A stretch of 64,000 nucleotides of DNA from Solirubrum koreensis (lineage in GTDB: Bacteria > Bacteroidota > Bacteroidia > Cytophagales > Hymenobacteraceae): positions 310,001-374,000 of the forward strand of contig NZ_BAABHA010000004.1 of assembly GCF_039541855.1 (NCBI RefSeq), written 5' to 3'. Below the pieces are notes generated by a model, which did no database searches, was not told the origin of the DNA, and saw only the letters and a program-made list of their open reading frames with translations. Shown one piece after another: positions 1-8,493 of this stretch. How positions within the stretch are numbered: the first letter of the stretch is position 1; each line of letters begins with the position of its first letter. Both the position numbers and the translations under genes were made by a program.

Positions 1-592
1 TCTGGTCGGGCAGGCCGGCGAGGGCGTCGTTCAGGTCCTGCACGATGGCATTGTACACGTCGGCAATGGGGGCGCGGCTGATTGCCTTGGTGGGCGTTTC
101 CACAAAGCTGAGCATCAGCGGCACATCGCCCCAGTAGCGCACCAGCAGGAAGTAGTATTGGGCGCGCAGCAGTTTGGTTTCGGCCACAATCTGCTGCAGG
201 CGGGCCGGTGCCATGCCTTGCACCGAGGCCGAATACTTCAGCACGCCGTTAGCGTCGTTGATGTAGCGGTAGATGATGTTCCACTGGTTCGTGAACACGC
301 CCGAGGCCGGCCCGAAGCCGCCGCCGCGGTTGTACTCGTCGAGGCCGTCCTGCGTGGCAATGCCGCGCATATACTCATCGGTACCGGTAACGGCCATGAA
401 CATGCCCTGCTCGTTGCCGTAAATGTTGCGCATGCCGGAGTACACCCCGGTCAGGCCCGCCTCAATGCCCTGGGGCGTGCCCAGGAACGAAGGAACCAGT
501 ACGGAGCGCGGATCTTCTTCCAGGATGTCTTTGCAACCGGAAGACGACAGCAACAGGCCCACGCCCATTAGTGCCAGAAAAGACTTTTTCAT
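1..592 (-). CDS. SusD/RagB-family outer-membrane lipoprotein, 3' part outside window
   Basis: Surface glycan-binding lipoprotein that works with the SusC partner encoded just upstream. The ATG is at 592 and the reading frame stays open to the window edge, so only about 197 N-terminal residues are seen. The N-terminus is a lipoprotein signal ending in a serine-rich stretch before Cys (SSSGC), as usual for SusD. The pattern LLRAQYYFLLVRYWGDVPL is the conserved SusD helix pair and is also found in the second SusD of this window. It is the last visible gene of the uxuA-GH67-SDR-susC-susD run, so its ligand is probably a glucuronate-bearing oligosaccharide such as a glucuronoxylan fragment; that is inference from neighbours. 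Confidence 0.93.
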   Translation of the reverse strand, partial: MKKSFLALMGVGLLLSSSGCKDILEEDPRSVLVPSFLGTPQGIEAGLTGVYSGMRNIYGNEQGMFMAVTGTDEYMRGIATQDGLDEYNRGGGFGPASGVFTNQWNIIYRYINDANGVLKYSASVQGMAPARLQQIVAETKLLRAQYYFLLVRYWGDVPLMLSFVETPTKAISRAPIADVYNAIVQDLNDALAGLPDQ

Positions 593-713
593 ATCGAAAG
601 TGCCCACAGGCACTGGATTTTAATGAGGAATTTGGAGTCAGTAGCCCGCAGGCAGGAGGAAGCCGGGCGGGTATGCGCGGCACTTCCTCCCTGCTTGCGG
701 CGGCTGGCAGGTT

Positions 714-3700
714 TTAGAAGCCCAGGTTCACACCCACGATAAAGGAGCGCAGCGCCGGCGACGACACCCCCCGCCCGGCCAGGCCGGGGCTGTTGGTGTT
801 GGGGTTGCCGTCGGTAAACTCGATGCCGTTGGCGGCCCCGCCCGAAGCGTTAAAGCGCGAAGAGTACGAGAGGGCATCGGGGTCGATGGCCTTGTTCTTT
901 TTGTACACATCCACCGGCGACCAAATCAGCGGGTTCTGCACCTGCACGTAAAGGCGGGCCGTGCTTATTTTGGCTTTGCTAACCACGCTGGTTGGCAGCG
1001 TGTAGCCCAAATCGATGCTGCGGACCTTGATGAAGGTGCCGCTCACGTAGCCCAGCACGCGGCTGTCGGGCGGAAAGTCGCCGTTGCCCTGGCGCGGCTG
1101 CGGGAAGTTGTTGGTTGGGTTTTGCGGGGTCCAGTAATCGAGGTTGATCTGGTTGCGGCGGCCTTCAAAGGTGGTGAAGTACGAGGGGCCGAACAGCAGC
1201 GGATCGACGATGGTGGCGCCCACGCGGGTGAGGGCCACGGCCGTCAGGTCGAAGCCTTTGAAGCGGAAGCGGTTGGTGAGGCCGGCCTCAAACTTGGGCT
1301 GGCGCGTGCCCAGAATCTGCCGGTCGGCGGCGTCAATCTTGCCGTCGTTGTTCACGTCTTCAAACCGGATTTGGCCGGGCCGCACGCCGTAGCGCGCCGC
1401 TTCCGACTCTTCGCCCAGCTGCCAGATGCCGATTTTCTTGAAGTCGTACAACACGTACAGCGGCTGCCCGATAAAGCGCTGGTTGCCGATGTCGTCGCGC
1501 TTGTTGCCCTGCTCGTCGCGCAGGTTCAGGTCCAGAATCTTCTCCCGGTTCACCGTGAAATTCCAGTCCGTAATCCACTCAAAGCCGCCTTCTGAGCGCA
1601 GGTTGGTGGTCGACAGGGTTAATTCCACGCCGCGGTTCTGGGTTTGGCCGGCGTTTACCACCACCGAGGTAAAGCCGCTGGCGCCGGGCAGGGCGTCGGG
1701 CAGAAGCAGGTCGTTGGTGCGCTGCCGGTAGAGCTCCACCGAACCGTTCACACGGTTGTCGAAGAAGCCGAAGTCCAGGCCAAAGTTGATGGTGGTGGTG
1801 TACTCCCACTTCAGGTCTGGGTTCGGAATGGAGCCGGGTACCACGCCCACAGCCCCGGTGGCGCCGTAGTTGTAATAACCATTGCCCAGGCTCGACTGCA
1901 AAGAGCCCAGCGTTTGGTAGGGATTAATGGCGGTACTGCCGGTGCGGCCAATGCTGCCGCGCAGCTTCAGTTGGTTGATCCAGCTGCGGTCCAGCATAAA
2001 CGACTCGTTGGCCACATTCCAGGCCACGGCCGCCGACGGAAAATTGTCGCCCTGGCCGCCCAAGCGCGAGGAGTAGTCGCGGCGAATGGTGAGCGTGGCG
2101 GAGTAGCGGTTGTCGTAAGCGTAGTTGAGGCGGCCCATCAGCGAGGTAATGTCCCAGCGCTGAAAATTGCTGCTGGTGGCTACCGGTTTGCCCGCGCCCA
2201 GGTTGTTGTAAAGCTGGTAAGCGGCGGGCAGGTCCTGCGCCGTCGTCGAGAAGTTATCGGTGCGGAAACCCTGCCAGCTGTAGAGGCCGGTAAAGTTAAT
2301 GGCGTGCTTTTCGGCAATGGTGTGGTTGTAAATCAGCAGGTTTTCCGCCAGCAGGTTAAACGCGTTGGTGTTGTTGCGCTGGGCCTGGTTTACGGCCAGG
2401 GTACGGGCCGGGGTGTTAGAGGCGTAGAAGTTGCCGTAGTTTTCGGAGCGGGCATCTAGGCCTAGGTTCAGGCGGTAATCCAGTCCTTTCAGGATGTTCA
2501 CCTGTCCGTACAGGCTGTTGAAGCTGCGCAGGCGGCGGCTCTGCTCCTTGTGCGCGTTTTCGGTGTAGTAGGTCAGCGGGTTGGGCAGAGCGGTATCGGT
2601 ATTGGGGTACAGCACCGGAAGGCCGTCGGCATCATAAGGCGAGGCCAGCGGGCTGGCCGTCAGAATGTTATTCATGATGTTGAGCGTCGGATCATCCTGC
2701 TGGGTGAAGCTATTGAGCGTGTTCAGCCCCACCTTGATGCGCGTGCCCACTTGCTGGTCTAAGGTGCCGCGCAGGGAATAGCGCTGCAACTGCTGCACCG
2801 GCACCACGCCGGTTTCGTCATAGTAGCCCAGCGAAGCGGAATACTGCGTTTGCTCCGTGCCGCCCGAAAGGCCCAGGGCGTGGTTCTGGATGCGGCCGTC
2901 CTGAAACAGCAAATCCTGGAAATCGAAGCTGCGGCCGGCGGCGTAGTTGTCGCGCTCCTGCTGGGTTAGGAAGCTGGCCGTTCCTTCGGGGTTGGAGTTG
3001 CCCCCAGCCAGAAAAGCCTGACGCCGGAACTGGTAGTACTCCTGGCCGTTCTGCAAATCAAAACGTTGGGCGCGGCGGGTACCGTAGTAGCCGCTGTACG
3101 TGGCGCGGGTGGCGCCGGCTTTCCCACGCCGAGTGCTGATAAGAATAACACCGTTGGCGCCGCGGGCCCCGTAAATGGCCGTTGAGGAAGCATCTTTCAG
3201 CACTTCCAGCGACACGATGTCGTCCGGGTTCAGGTCGTTCAGGTTGCCATCGTAAGGCACGCCGTCCACCACCAGCAGCGGGTCGTTGCTGGCCACAATG
3301 GATCGGTTGCCGCGGATGCGGATAACCGGGTTCTGGCCGGGGGCGTTGCTGCTGCTGGAAATGTTTACGCCCGCCGCGCGCCCCTGCAGGGCCTGGCCTA
3401 TGTTGGCCACCGGCACGTCGCGCAGGGCCTGCTCATCAACCGACGAAATAGCGCCCGTTACCTGGCTTTTGCGCTGGGTACCGTAGCCCACCACCACCAC
3501 TTCCTCCAGGGCTTTGGTGTCTTCGCTCAGCCGAATATTAAGCGTGGTTTGGCTGCCCACTACCACCTCCTGGGCTGTGTAGCCCACCGAGGAAAACGTG
3601 AGCGTGGCGCCAGCCGGTACGTTAATGGAAAACGAGCCGTCAACGGCCGTGTTGGTGCCCTGGGTAGTGCCTTTCACCACAACCGTAACCCCAGGCAGGC

Positions 3701-3854
3701 CGCTGTTGTCGGGACCGGTCACGCGGCCCGATACCGTTTGGGTGGTTTGGGCCATCACCTGAAGGGGCGCCACCGAAGCCAGCGCCAAAGGCGCGGCAAC
3801 CGTGAGCAGCGGCCACCCCAGGCGCAGGGCCGAGTTAGATAAAGGTATTCTCAT
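714..3854 (-). CDS. SusC/RagA-family TonB-linked outer-membrane transporter (glucuronate/xylan locus)
   Basis: TonB-dependent importer of oligosaccharides, 1046 residues, normal length for the family. In order: a signal peptide (about 1-36, ending in MAQ), a carboxypeptidase-regulatory-like beta-sandwich (about 38-120), a plug domain starting at VVVGYGTQRK with the SusC hallmarks LLVVDGVP and STAIYGARGANGVILI, then the beta-barrel ending in FIVGVNLGF with the terminal Phe typical of outer-membrane proteins. The start is the ATG at 3854, right before the signal peptide. It lies 66 bp after the SDR and 121 bp before susD in the same direction, so it should be the import channel for the glucuronate-containing fragments that the upstream GH67 enzyme cleaves. 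Confidence 0.96.
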   Translation of the reverse strand: MRIPLSNSALRLGWPLLTVAAPLALASVAPLQVMAQTTQTVSGRVTGPDNSGLPGVTVVVKGTTQGTNTAVDGSFSINVPAGATLTFSSVGYTAQEVVVGSQTTLNIRLSEDTKALEEVVVVGYGTQRKSQVTGAISSVDEQALRDVPVANIGQALQGRAAGVNISSSSNAPGQNPVIRIRGNRSIVASNDPLLVVDGVPYDGNLNDLNPDDIVSLEVLKDASSTAIYGARGANGVILISTRRGKAGATRATYSGYYGTRRAQRFDLQNGQEYYQFRRQAFLAGGNSNPEGTASFLTQQERDNYAAGRSFDFQDLLFQDGRIQNHALGLSGGTEQTQYSASLGYYDETGVVPVQQLQRYSLRGTLDQQVGTRIKVGLNTLNSFTQQDDPTLNIMNNILTASPLASPYDADGLPVLYPNTDTALPNPLTYYTENAHKEQSRRLRSFNSLYGQVNILKGLDYRLNLGLDARSENYGNFYASNTPARTLAVNQAQRNNTNAFNLLAENLLIYNHTIAEKHAINFTGLYSWQGFRTDNFSTTAQDLPAAYQLYNNLGAGKPVATSSNFQRWDITSLMGRLNYAYDNRYSATLTIRRDYSSRLGGQGDNFPSAAVAWNVANESFMLDRSWINQLKLRGSIGRTGSTAINPYQTLGSLQSSLGNGYYNYGATGAVGVVPGSIPNPDLKWEYTTTINFGLDFGFFDNRVNGSVELYRQRTNDLLLPDALPGASGFTSVVVNAGQTQNRGVELTLSTTNLRSEGGFEWITDWNFTVNREKILDLNLRDEQGNKRDDIGNQRFIGQPLYVLYDFKKIGIWQLGEESEAARYGVRPGQIRFEDVNNDGKIDAADRQILGTRQPKFEAGLTNRFRFKGFDLTAVALTRVGATIVDPLLFGPSYFTTFEGRRNQINLDYWTPQNPTNNFPQPRQGNGDFPPDSRVLGYVSGTFIKVRSIDLGYTLPTSVVSKAKISTARLYVQVQNPLIWSPVDVYKKNKAIDPDALSYSSRFNASGGAANGIEFTDGNPNTNSPGLAGRGVSSPALRSFIVGVNLGF

Positions 3855-3920
3855 GGCTGTGGGAAAGTTGTAAGAGAGGAAAAGTTGAGAGGAGTTCAGG
3901 GTTGCGGCCGCCGAAAAGCG

Positions 3921-4736
3921 TCAGAAGCCGATGGAATTGCCGCCGTCGACGGGCAGCGAGGCGCCCGTGATGTAGCGGGCCGCCTCCGAGGCCAGGAACA
4001 CGGCGGCGTGGCCGATGTCCTGGGGCTGACCAAACTTGCCCATGGGCGTGCGCCGCATGGCCCGGTCGCGGCGGTCCGGGTCGCTGTTCATGGCGGTGCG
4101 GCTCATCTCGGTTTCAATGAAGCCCGGCGCAATGGCGTTAACCCGCACGTTGTACTTGGAGAATTCGGAAGCCAGCACCTTTACCATGCCTTCCACCGCC
4201 GACTTGGAGGCCGCGTACGCCACCACCCGATCGATGCCGTAGTAGGCGGCCATGGACGAAATCATGAGGATGCAGCCGCGGCGGCGCTCCACCATGCGGG
4301 CGGCGCAGGCCCGCGTGAGCGAAAACACGGCGTTCAGGTTGGTGTGAATAATGCGGCTAAATTCTTCGTCGGTGACTTCCAAAGCGGGCTTTTTCATGTT
4401 CACGCCGGCGTTGTTCACCAAGATGTCCAGCGGCCCGAAGGTGGCTTCGATGTGTTCCACCAGGCCGTCCAGCCGGTCCAGCTCGCAAATGTCGTTGGTG
4501 AGGTAGTGCACCGATTCGCCCAGTTCGGCTACGGCGTCCTGCAGCACGGTTTCGCGGCGGCCGGTAATAACCACGGTGGCGCCGGCTACGCTCATGCAGC
4601 GGGCTATTTCCAGCCCAATGCCGCTGCCCCCGCCGGTAACCAGGGCTAGTTTGCCCTCCAATGAAAACGGGTTGGGCTGGTGCTGCCCGTTTGCCTGCGG
4701 GAGCGGTGACGTAAGATGTTTGATATGGGGTGCCAT
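3921..4736 (-). CDS. Short-chain dehydrogenase, probable SDR-type fructuronate reductase (UxuB role)
   Basis: Classical NAD(P)-dependent SDR of 271 residues from the ATG at 4736; the open frame extends further upstream but overlaps GH67. Visible motifs are the cofactor motif TGGGSGIG (about 34-41), NNAG (108-111), the active-site Ser near 160 and YAASK (Tyr174, Lys178), followed by the PG motif and a C-terminal VDGG. The closest-looking families are gluconate 5-dehydrogenase, KduD and the SDR-type mannonate oxidoreductase known from Bacillus (UxuB/YjmF). Its position 20 bp after GH67 and next to uxuA, in a window with no other fructuronate reductase, favours reduction of D-fructuronate to D-mannonate. 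KduD remains possible because kduI is present at the other end of the window with no kduD beside it. Confidence 0.8.
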   Translation of the reverse strand: MAPHIKHLTSPLPQANGQHQPNPFSLEGKLALVTGGGSGIGLEIARCMSVAGATVVITGRRETVLQDAVAELGESVHYLTNDICELDRLDGLVEHIEATFGPLDILVNNAGVNMKKPALEVTDEEFSRIIHTNLNAVFSLTRACAARMVERRRGCILMISSMAAYYGIDRVVAYAASKSAVEGMVKVLASEFSKYNVRVNAIAPGFIETEMSRTAMNSDPDRRDRAMRRTPMGKFGQPQDIGHAAVFLASEAARYITGASLPVDGGNSIGF

Positions 4737-4756
4737 GCGGGAGTAATGCAAGGGGG

Positions 4757-6877
4757 TTAGCGCAGCTGGTAGAGGTCCACGAGCTGCTTTACATCGGCCA
4801 GGGTGCGTTGCGGGGGCGTAAAAGGGGCCGGTATGGGCCGGCGCGACCAGGTTTGGAAGTACAGCACGCAGGCGTCGCGCCACCACAGGGCTTCCTTGTG
4901 CTGGGTTTGCAGGCGGGCGGCCACGTCGGCGTGCAGGGCGGCGTCCAGCTGCGGCCGCACGCTGGCCCACTGCTGCTGCAGCCACTGTACCGAGTCGGCG
5001 CCGGTGTAGTAGCGGGTGCACAGCTCGTCCCAAAGCGTGCGGCCGGTGCTTAGCGGCTGGCTCCAAGGCACATGGTGAAACCAGAGCAGGTAGTCGGGCG
5101 CAATCGTTTGCGGATTACCCCAAAGTTGTTGCACGGCGGGCTGGTATAGTTTCAGCGCGTTCGAGCCCGTGGCGGTGCGGTCGAAGCCCAGGCCCTCGGA
5201 ATCGGCGCGGTGGTAGTACACCGACGTCCAGTCGGGCCGGTCGCTCTGGGCCAGCCAGGGCTCGGGGCCGTAATGAATGCTCTGCCCCATAATGTGGTGC
5301 AGGCCCAGCGGCGTGGTATAGCGCACGTAAATGCTGCGCGTTTGCTGCATCAGGCCCGCCACGGTGGCCACGGCCCGGGGCTCGGTGGTGAGGGTTTGCC
5401 GCGTCCACTCCTCGGCAATGGCCTGCGAAGTGAGCGTGTGGTCCCAGGCCAAGCGGCCGTAGGCGTACCAGTTGGCCTGACCCAGCGGGTGCCCGGTCCA
5501 GTTGCGGTCGGCGCCAATGTTGGCCACGCCCGCAATGCCGCTCACGGCGTGCTGGTCCACGGAGCCGTCCACTACCCGGGCTACCGTAGAAGCTGGGCCC
5601 TTGGCGTGGGTGTCGGCATCGAGGCATTCTTTGATGAGCGGAGCCAGGTACACGGCGTGGGTAGCAAAGCCCAGGTATTCCTGGGTGAGCTGCACTTCCA
5701 GCACCAACGGCGTGCGCGGCATGGCCCCAAACAGCGGATGAAAAGGCTCCCGGGCCTGAAAATCGATGGGGCCGTTCTTTACCTGCACCAGCACTTTCGG
5801 CGCAAACTTACCGTCGAGGGGCAGAAACTCCTGGCTGGCGGCTTTAAACCGGTCGCCCTTGGCGTCGGCTTTGTACACGAAGGCGCGCCACATCACCAGC
5901 CCGTCGTGCTGGCCCAGGGCGGCGGCCAGCATGTTGGCCCCGTCGGCGTGGTGGCGGCCGTAATCCTGCGGGCCGGGCTCCCCCTCGGAGTTGGCCTTTA
6001 CCAGAAAGCCGCCGAAATCGGGAATGGCGCGGTAAATTTCGTCGGTTTTGCTTGTCCACCACTGCCGCACCTTCTGGTCGAGCGGATCGGCGGTGGGCAG
6101 GCCACCGATGGTTTTGGGCGCGGCCCAGAACACCGACAAATACACCCGAATGCCATACGGGCGCAGCACGCCGGCCACGGCAGCCACCTTTTGCAGGTAT
6201 TCGGCGGTGAGGTAGCGGGCCGAGGCATTCACGTTATTCAGCACCACGCCGTTAATGCCCACCGAGGCGTTGGCGCGGGCATAGTCGCGGTAGCGCGGAT
6301 CAATGACCTCGGGCAGCTCGTACCACTTCCAGATGGAGGAACCCGCGTAGCCGCGCTCCACGGTGCCGTTGGGATTGTCCCAGTGGTTGAGCAGGCGGTG
6401 CTGAATCTTGGGTGTGCTGGTTAGCGCGAGGTTTGTCAGTGGCTGGCGCGTTTGCAGCTGCCGCAGCAGCGCGAAGCTGCCGTAGAGTACAGCCGCATCG
6501 GTGCGGCCAGTAATTACGATGTTCTGCTTGTCGGTGAAAACGCGGTAGCCTTCGGGACCCAGCGGGGCGTTTTTGGCCGCAGCGGCGTCGGTTCGTAAAA
6601 TGATGCCGCCTTTCCGGCCCTTCTCCTCCCCCACCATCGGCACCGCTTTGCCCAGCATACCTTGCAACCCTTGCTGCAGCTCCTCGGCCGCCGTTTTCAG
6701 CGTAGCCGATTCACCGCCGGCCACGATAAACTGCGCCGCCCGCTGGTACTCCTTGCGCAGGGCGGCATCGGCCACCACGTCGTACTTCAGCCACAGCCGG
6801 TACCCGTCGTCGGCCACGCAGAACGGCGCGGCGGCTAGCAGAGTGAACAGCAGGGGAACAAGCGAGCGAAGCAGCAT
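4757..6877 (-). CDS. GH67 alpha-glucuronidase
   Basis: Exported inverting alpha-glucuronidase that removes (4-O-methyl)glucuronic acid from xylo-oligosaccharides. The product has 706 residues, the usual GH67 length. A signal peptide covers about 1-22. GH67 signatures include GYAGSSIWKW (about 176-185), FLVKANSEGEPGP (about 291-303) holding the expected acid Glu298, and the pair Asp372 (GPIDFQAREP) and Glu400 (LTQEYLG). The 28-residue spacing of this pair equals that of the Asp365/Glu393 pair described for the Cellvibrio enzyme. The start is the ATG at 6877. It follows uxuA by 33 bp and precedes the SDR by 20 bp, so released glucuronate can be fed straight into the uxu pathway. Confidence 0.96.
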   Translation of the reverse strand: MLLRSLVPLLFTLLAAAPFCVADDGYRLWLKYDVVADAALRKEYQRAAQFIVAGGESATLKTAAEELQQGLQGMLGKAVPMVGEEKGRKGGIILRTDAAAAKNAPLGPEGYRVFTDKQNIVITGRTDAAVLYGSFALLRQLQTRQPLTNLALTSTPKIQHRLLNHWDNPNGTVERGYAGSSIWKWYELPEVIDPRYRDYARANASVGINGVVLNNVNASARYLTAEYLQKVAAVAGVLRPYGIRVYLSVFWAAPKTIGGLPTADPLDQKVRQWWTSKTDEIYRAIPDFGGFLVKANSEGEPGPQDYGRHHADGANMLAAALGQHDGLVMWRAFVYKADAKGDRFKAASQEFLPLDGKFAPKVLVQVKNGPIDFQAREPFHPLFGAMPRTPLVLEVQLTQEYLGFATHAVYLAPLIKECLDADTHAKGPASTVARVVDGSVDQHAVSGIAGVANIGADRNWTGHPLGQANWYAYGRLAWDHTLTSQAIAEEWTRQTLTTEPRAVATVAGLMQQTRSIYVRYTTPLGLHHIMGQSIHYGPEPWLAQSDRPDWTSVYYHRADSEGLGFDRTATGSNALKLYQPAVQQLWGNPQTIAPDYLLWFHHVPWSQPLSTGRTLWDELCTRYYTGADSVQWLQQQWASVRPQLDAALHADVAARLQTQHKEALWWRDACVLYFQTWSRRPIPAPFTPPQRTLADVKQLVDLYQLR

Positions 6878-6910
6878 AACGGGAAGGCAAGGCAGAAGCG
6901 GAACGGGTAG

Positions 6911-8155
6911 TTAAGCGAGGGTGCGGGCGGTTTCGGTGGTAAGGATGCTGGCTGCCTCGGCTTCCAGGGAGCGGCGAATGCCCAACTCCAGGCCCCGCAG
7001 CTCGGCCAGCCCCCGCAGGCGGCCAATGGCAGAGTAGCCGGGGTAGGTTTTCTTGTGAAGGTCGTCGAGCATTTGGTGGCCGTGGTCGGGGCGCATGGGC
7101 AGGGCGGGCTGCGCAAACCCGCGCCGTTCGCGGCGCTGCTCCTGCAGTACCAGCTCGCGCACCACGGCGTACATGTCCACGTCGCCGGTCAGGTGGTCGG
7201 CTTCGTGGAAGTTGCGCGGGTTTTCTTCGCGCTTGGTGGCGCGCAAATGCACGAAGTGGATGCGGTGGCCGTGCCGCTGCACAATGCCGGGCAGGTCGTT
7301 ATCGGGGCGCACGCCCAAGGAACCGGTGCAGTAGGTGAGGCCGTTGGCGGGGTGGTCGAAAGCCGCAAACAGGGCCGCAATGTCGGCTTCGGTGCTCATC
7401 ACGCGCGGCAGGCCCAGCAGCGGAAACGGCGGATCGTCGGGGTGAATGCAGAGGTTCACGCCGGCTTCGGCCGCCACGGGCCCCACCTGGCGCATAAAGT
7501 AGTGCAGGTTTTCGCGCAACTCGTCGGCCCCAATGGCCGCGTACTCGTCGAGCAGAGCCTGAAAGCCGGCCAGCTCGAAGGCTTCTTCCGAGCCGGGCAA
7601 ACCCAGCAGCACCGTGTTGCTCAGCTGCTGCCGCTCCTCGGGGCTCATGCGGCCAAACTGCTCGTGGGCGGCGGCCGTTACGGCGGGCTCGTAATCGACG
7701 TGGGCCCCAGGCCGCTTCAAAATGCAGAGGTCGAACACGGCGAAGTCCTGCCACACAAAACGCAGGGCGCGCGAGCCGTCGGGCATTTCGTAGCTGAGGT
7801 TGGTGCGCGACCAGTCCAGCACCGGCATAAAGTTGTAGCACACCGTGCGCAGGCCGCAAGCCGCCAGGTTGCGCAGGCTTTGCTGGTAATTCTCGATGTA
7901 GCGCTTCCGCGTGGGCAGGCCTTTCTTGATGTCCTCGTGTACGGGCAGGCTTTCCACCACCAGCCAGTGCAGCGGCGCGTACGCCGCGTTATCAGCCTCA
8001 ATGAGCTGCTGCCGGGCCCGAATGTCCTCCACCGTCCACACCTCGCCCACGGGCACCTGGTGCAGGGCGGTTACCACACCGGCACAGCCTGCCTGGCGGA
8101 TAGCAAACAACGAAACCGGGTCGGATGGACCGAACCAGCGCATGGAGGGGATCAT
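6911..8155 (-). CDS. uxuA: Mannonate dehydratase
   Basis: Converts D-mannonate to 2-keto-3-deoxygluconate (KDG), the common intermediate of uronate breakdown. TIM-barrel, metal-dependent, 414 residues. Family signatures: MRWFGPSDPVSL at the N-terminus, VCYNFMPVLDWSRT, NLCIHPDDPP, YCTGSLGVRPDNDL and HFVHLRATKRE, including the His and Cys residues that bind the metal. The ATG at 8155 is taken as start; an ATG at 8143 gives a product beginning directly at the conserved MRWFGP motif and is equally possible. It is the first gene of the minus-strand uronate operon and is divergent from the LacI-type regulator; the operator at 8328-8361 lies between them. Confidence 0.97.
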   Translation of the reverse strand: MIPSMRWFGPSDPVSLFAIRQAGCAGVVTALHQVPVGEVWTVEDIRARQQLIEADNAAYAPLHWLVVESLPVHEDIKKGLPTRKRYIENYQQSLRNLAACGLRTVCYNFMPVLDWSRTNLSYEMPDGSRALRFVWQDFAVFDLCILKRPGAHVDYEPAVTAAAHEQFGRMSPEERQQLSNTVLLGLPGSEEAFELAGFQALLDEYAAIGADELRENLHYFMRQVGPVAAEAGVNLCIHPDDPPFPLLGLPRVMSTEADIAALFAAFDHPANGLTYCTGSLGVRPDNDLPGIVQRHGHRIHFVHLRATKREENPRNFHEADHLTGDVDMYAVVRELVLQEQRRERRGFAQPALPMRPDHGHQMLDDLHKKTYPGYSAIGRLRGLAELRGLELGIRRSLEAEAASILTTETARTLA

Positions 8156-8493
8156 ACGCGCGCTTGGCAAAAAGTACAATTAGCAGAGCTACCTATCCTG
8201 TTCAGCAACGCGACAATGGGGGAAAAGCAGCGGGGCCCGACAGGTGTTCTTGCCGTCGAAGATATAGGGACGAATGGACGCCGCGCTACTCGCAAAACGC
8301 CCAAAACACCCTGATTTCGAAATAAAACTATCGGAAACGTTTTCGAAAACGGTTACGATAGGTAACTTTCTGATCCGATGGAATAATTTTTTTTCCTCAG
8401 ATTATCTTCAAATAATCAAACGCTACCCAGCGGCTCCGCTTCTCCCCTCGCCCACGGGATTTTTCTAAAATCCCATTTCCCCCTCGTTCACCC
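8156..8493. promoter_or_regulatory. Divergent control region between uxuA and the LacI-type regulator
   Basis: A 338-bp gene-free stretch. It holds the large palindromic operator (8328-8361), an AT-rich segment at 8370-8425 in front of the regulator gene, and on the minus strand a TACTTTTTG element near 8167-8176 that resembles a Bacteroidota -7 box for uxuA. The plus-strand element TAACTTTC (8363-8370) directly abuts the operator and could be the -7 box of the regulator, in which case bound repressor would cover its -33 region. The promoter calls are tentative. Confidence 0.5.
8328..8361. promoter_or_regulatory. Double LacI-type operator in a 34-bp imperfect palindrome
   Basis: The outer hexamers CTATCG and CGATAG are perfect complements and the centre is TTTTCGAAAA; only two of the 17 base pairs of the palindrome are mismatched. 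It contains two 14-bp sites of the LacI-family type sharing a CG: CGGAAACGTTTTCG (8332-8345) and CGAAAACGGTTACG (8344-8357). A third matching site lies upstream of uxaC (52801-52814). The neighbouring LacI-like gene is the obvious candidate binder. Confidence 0.75.

Noticed and set aside
1644..2459. Long open frame on the plus strand inside susC
   Set aside because: Antisense to a clear susC with low-complexity Val/Ala/Gly composition, as expected in GC-rich codons; no family pattern.
4737..5066. N-terminal extension of the SDR reading frame
   Set aside because: It overlaps the GH67 coding sequence and has no SDR-like residues; the ATG at 4736 fits the family.
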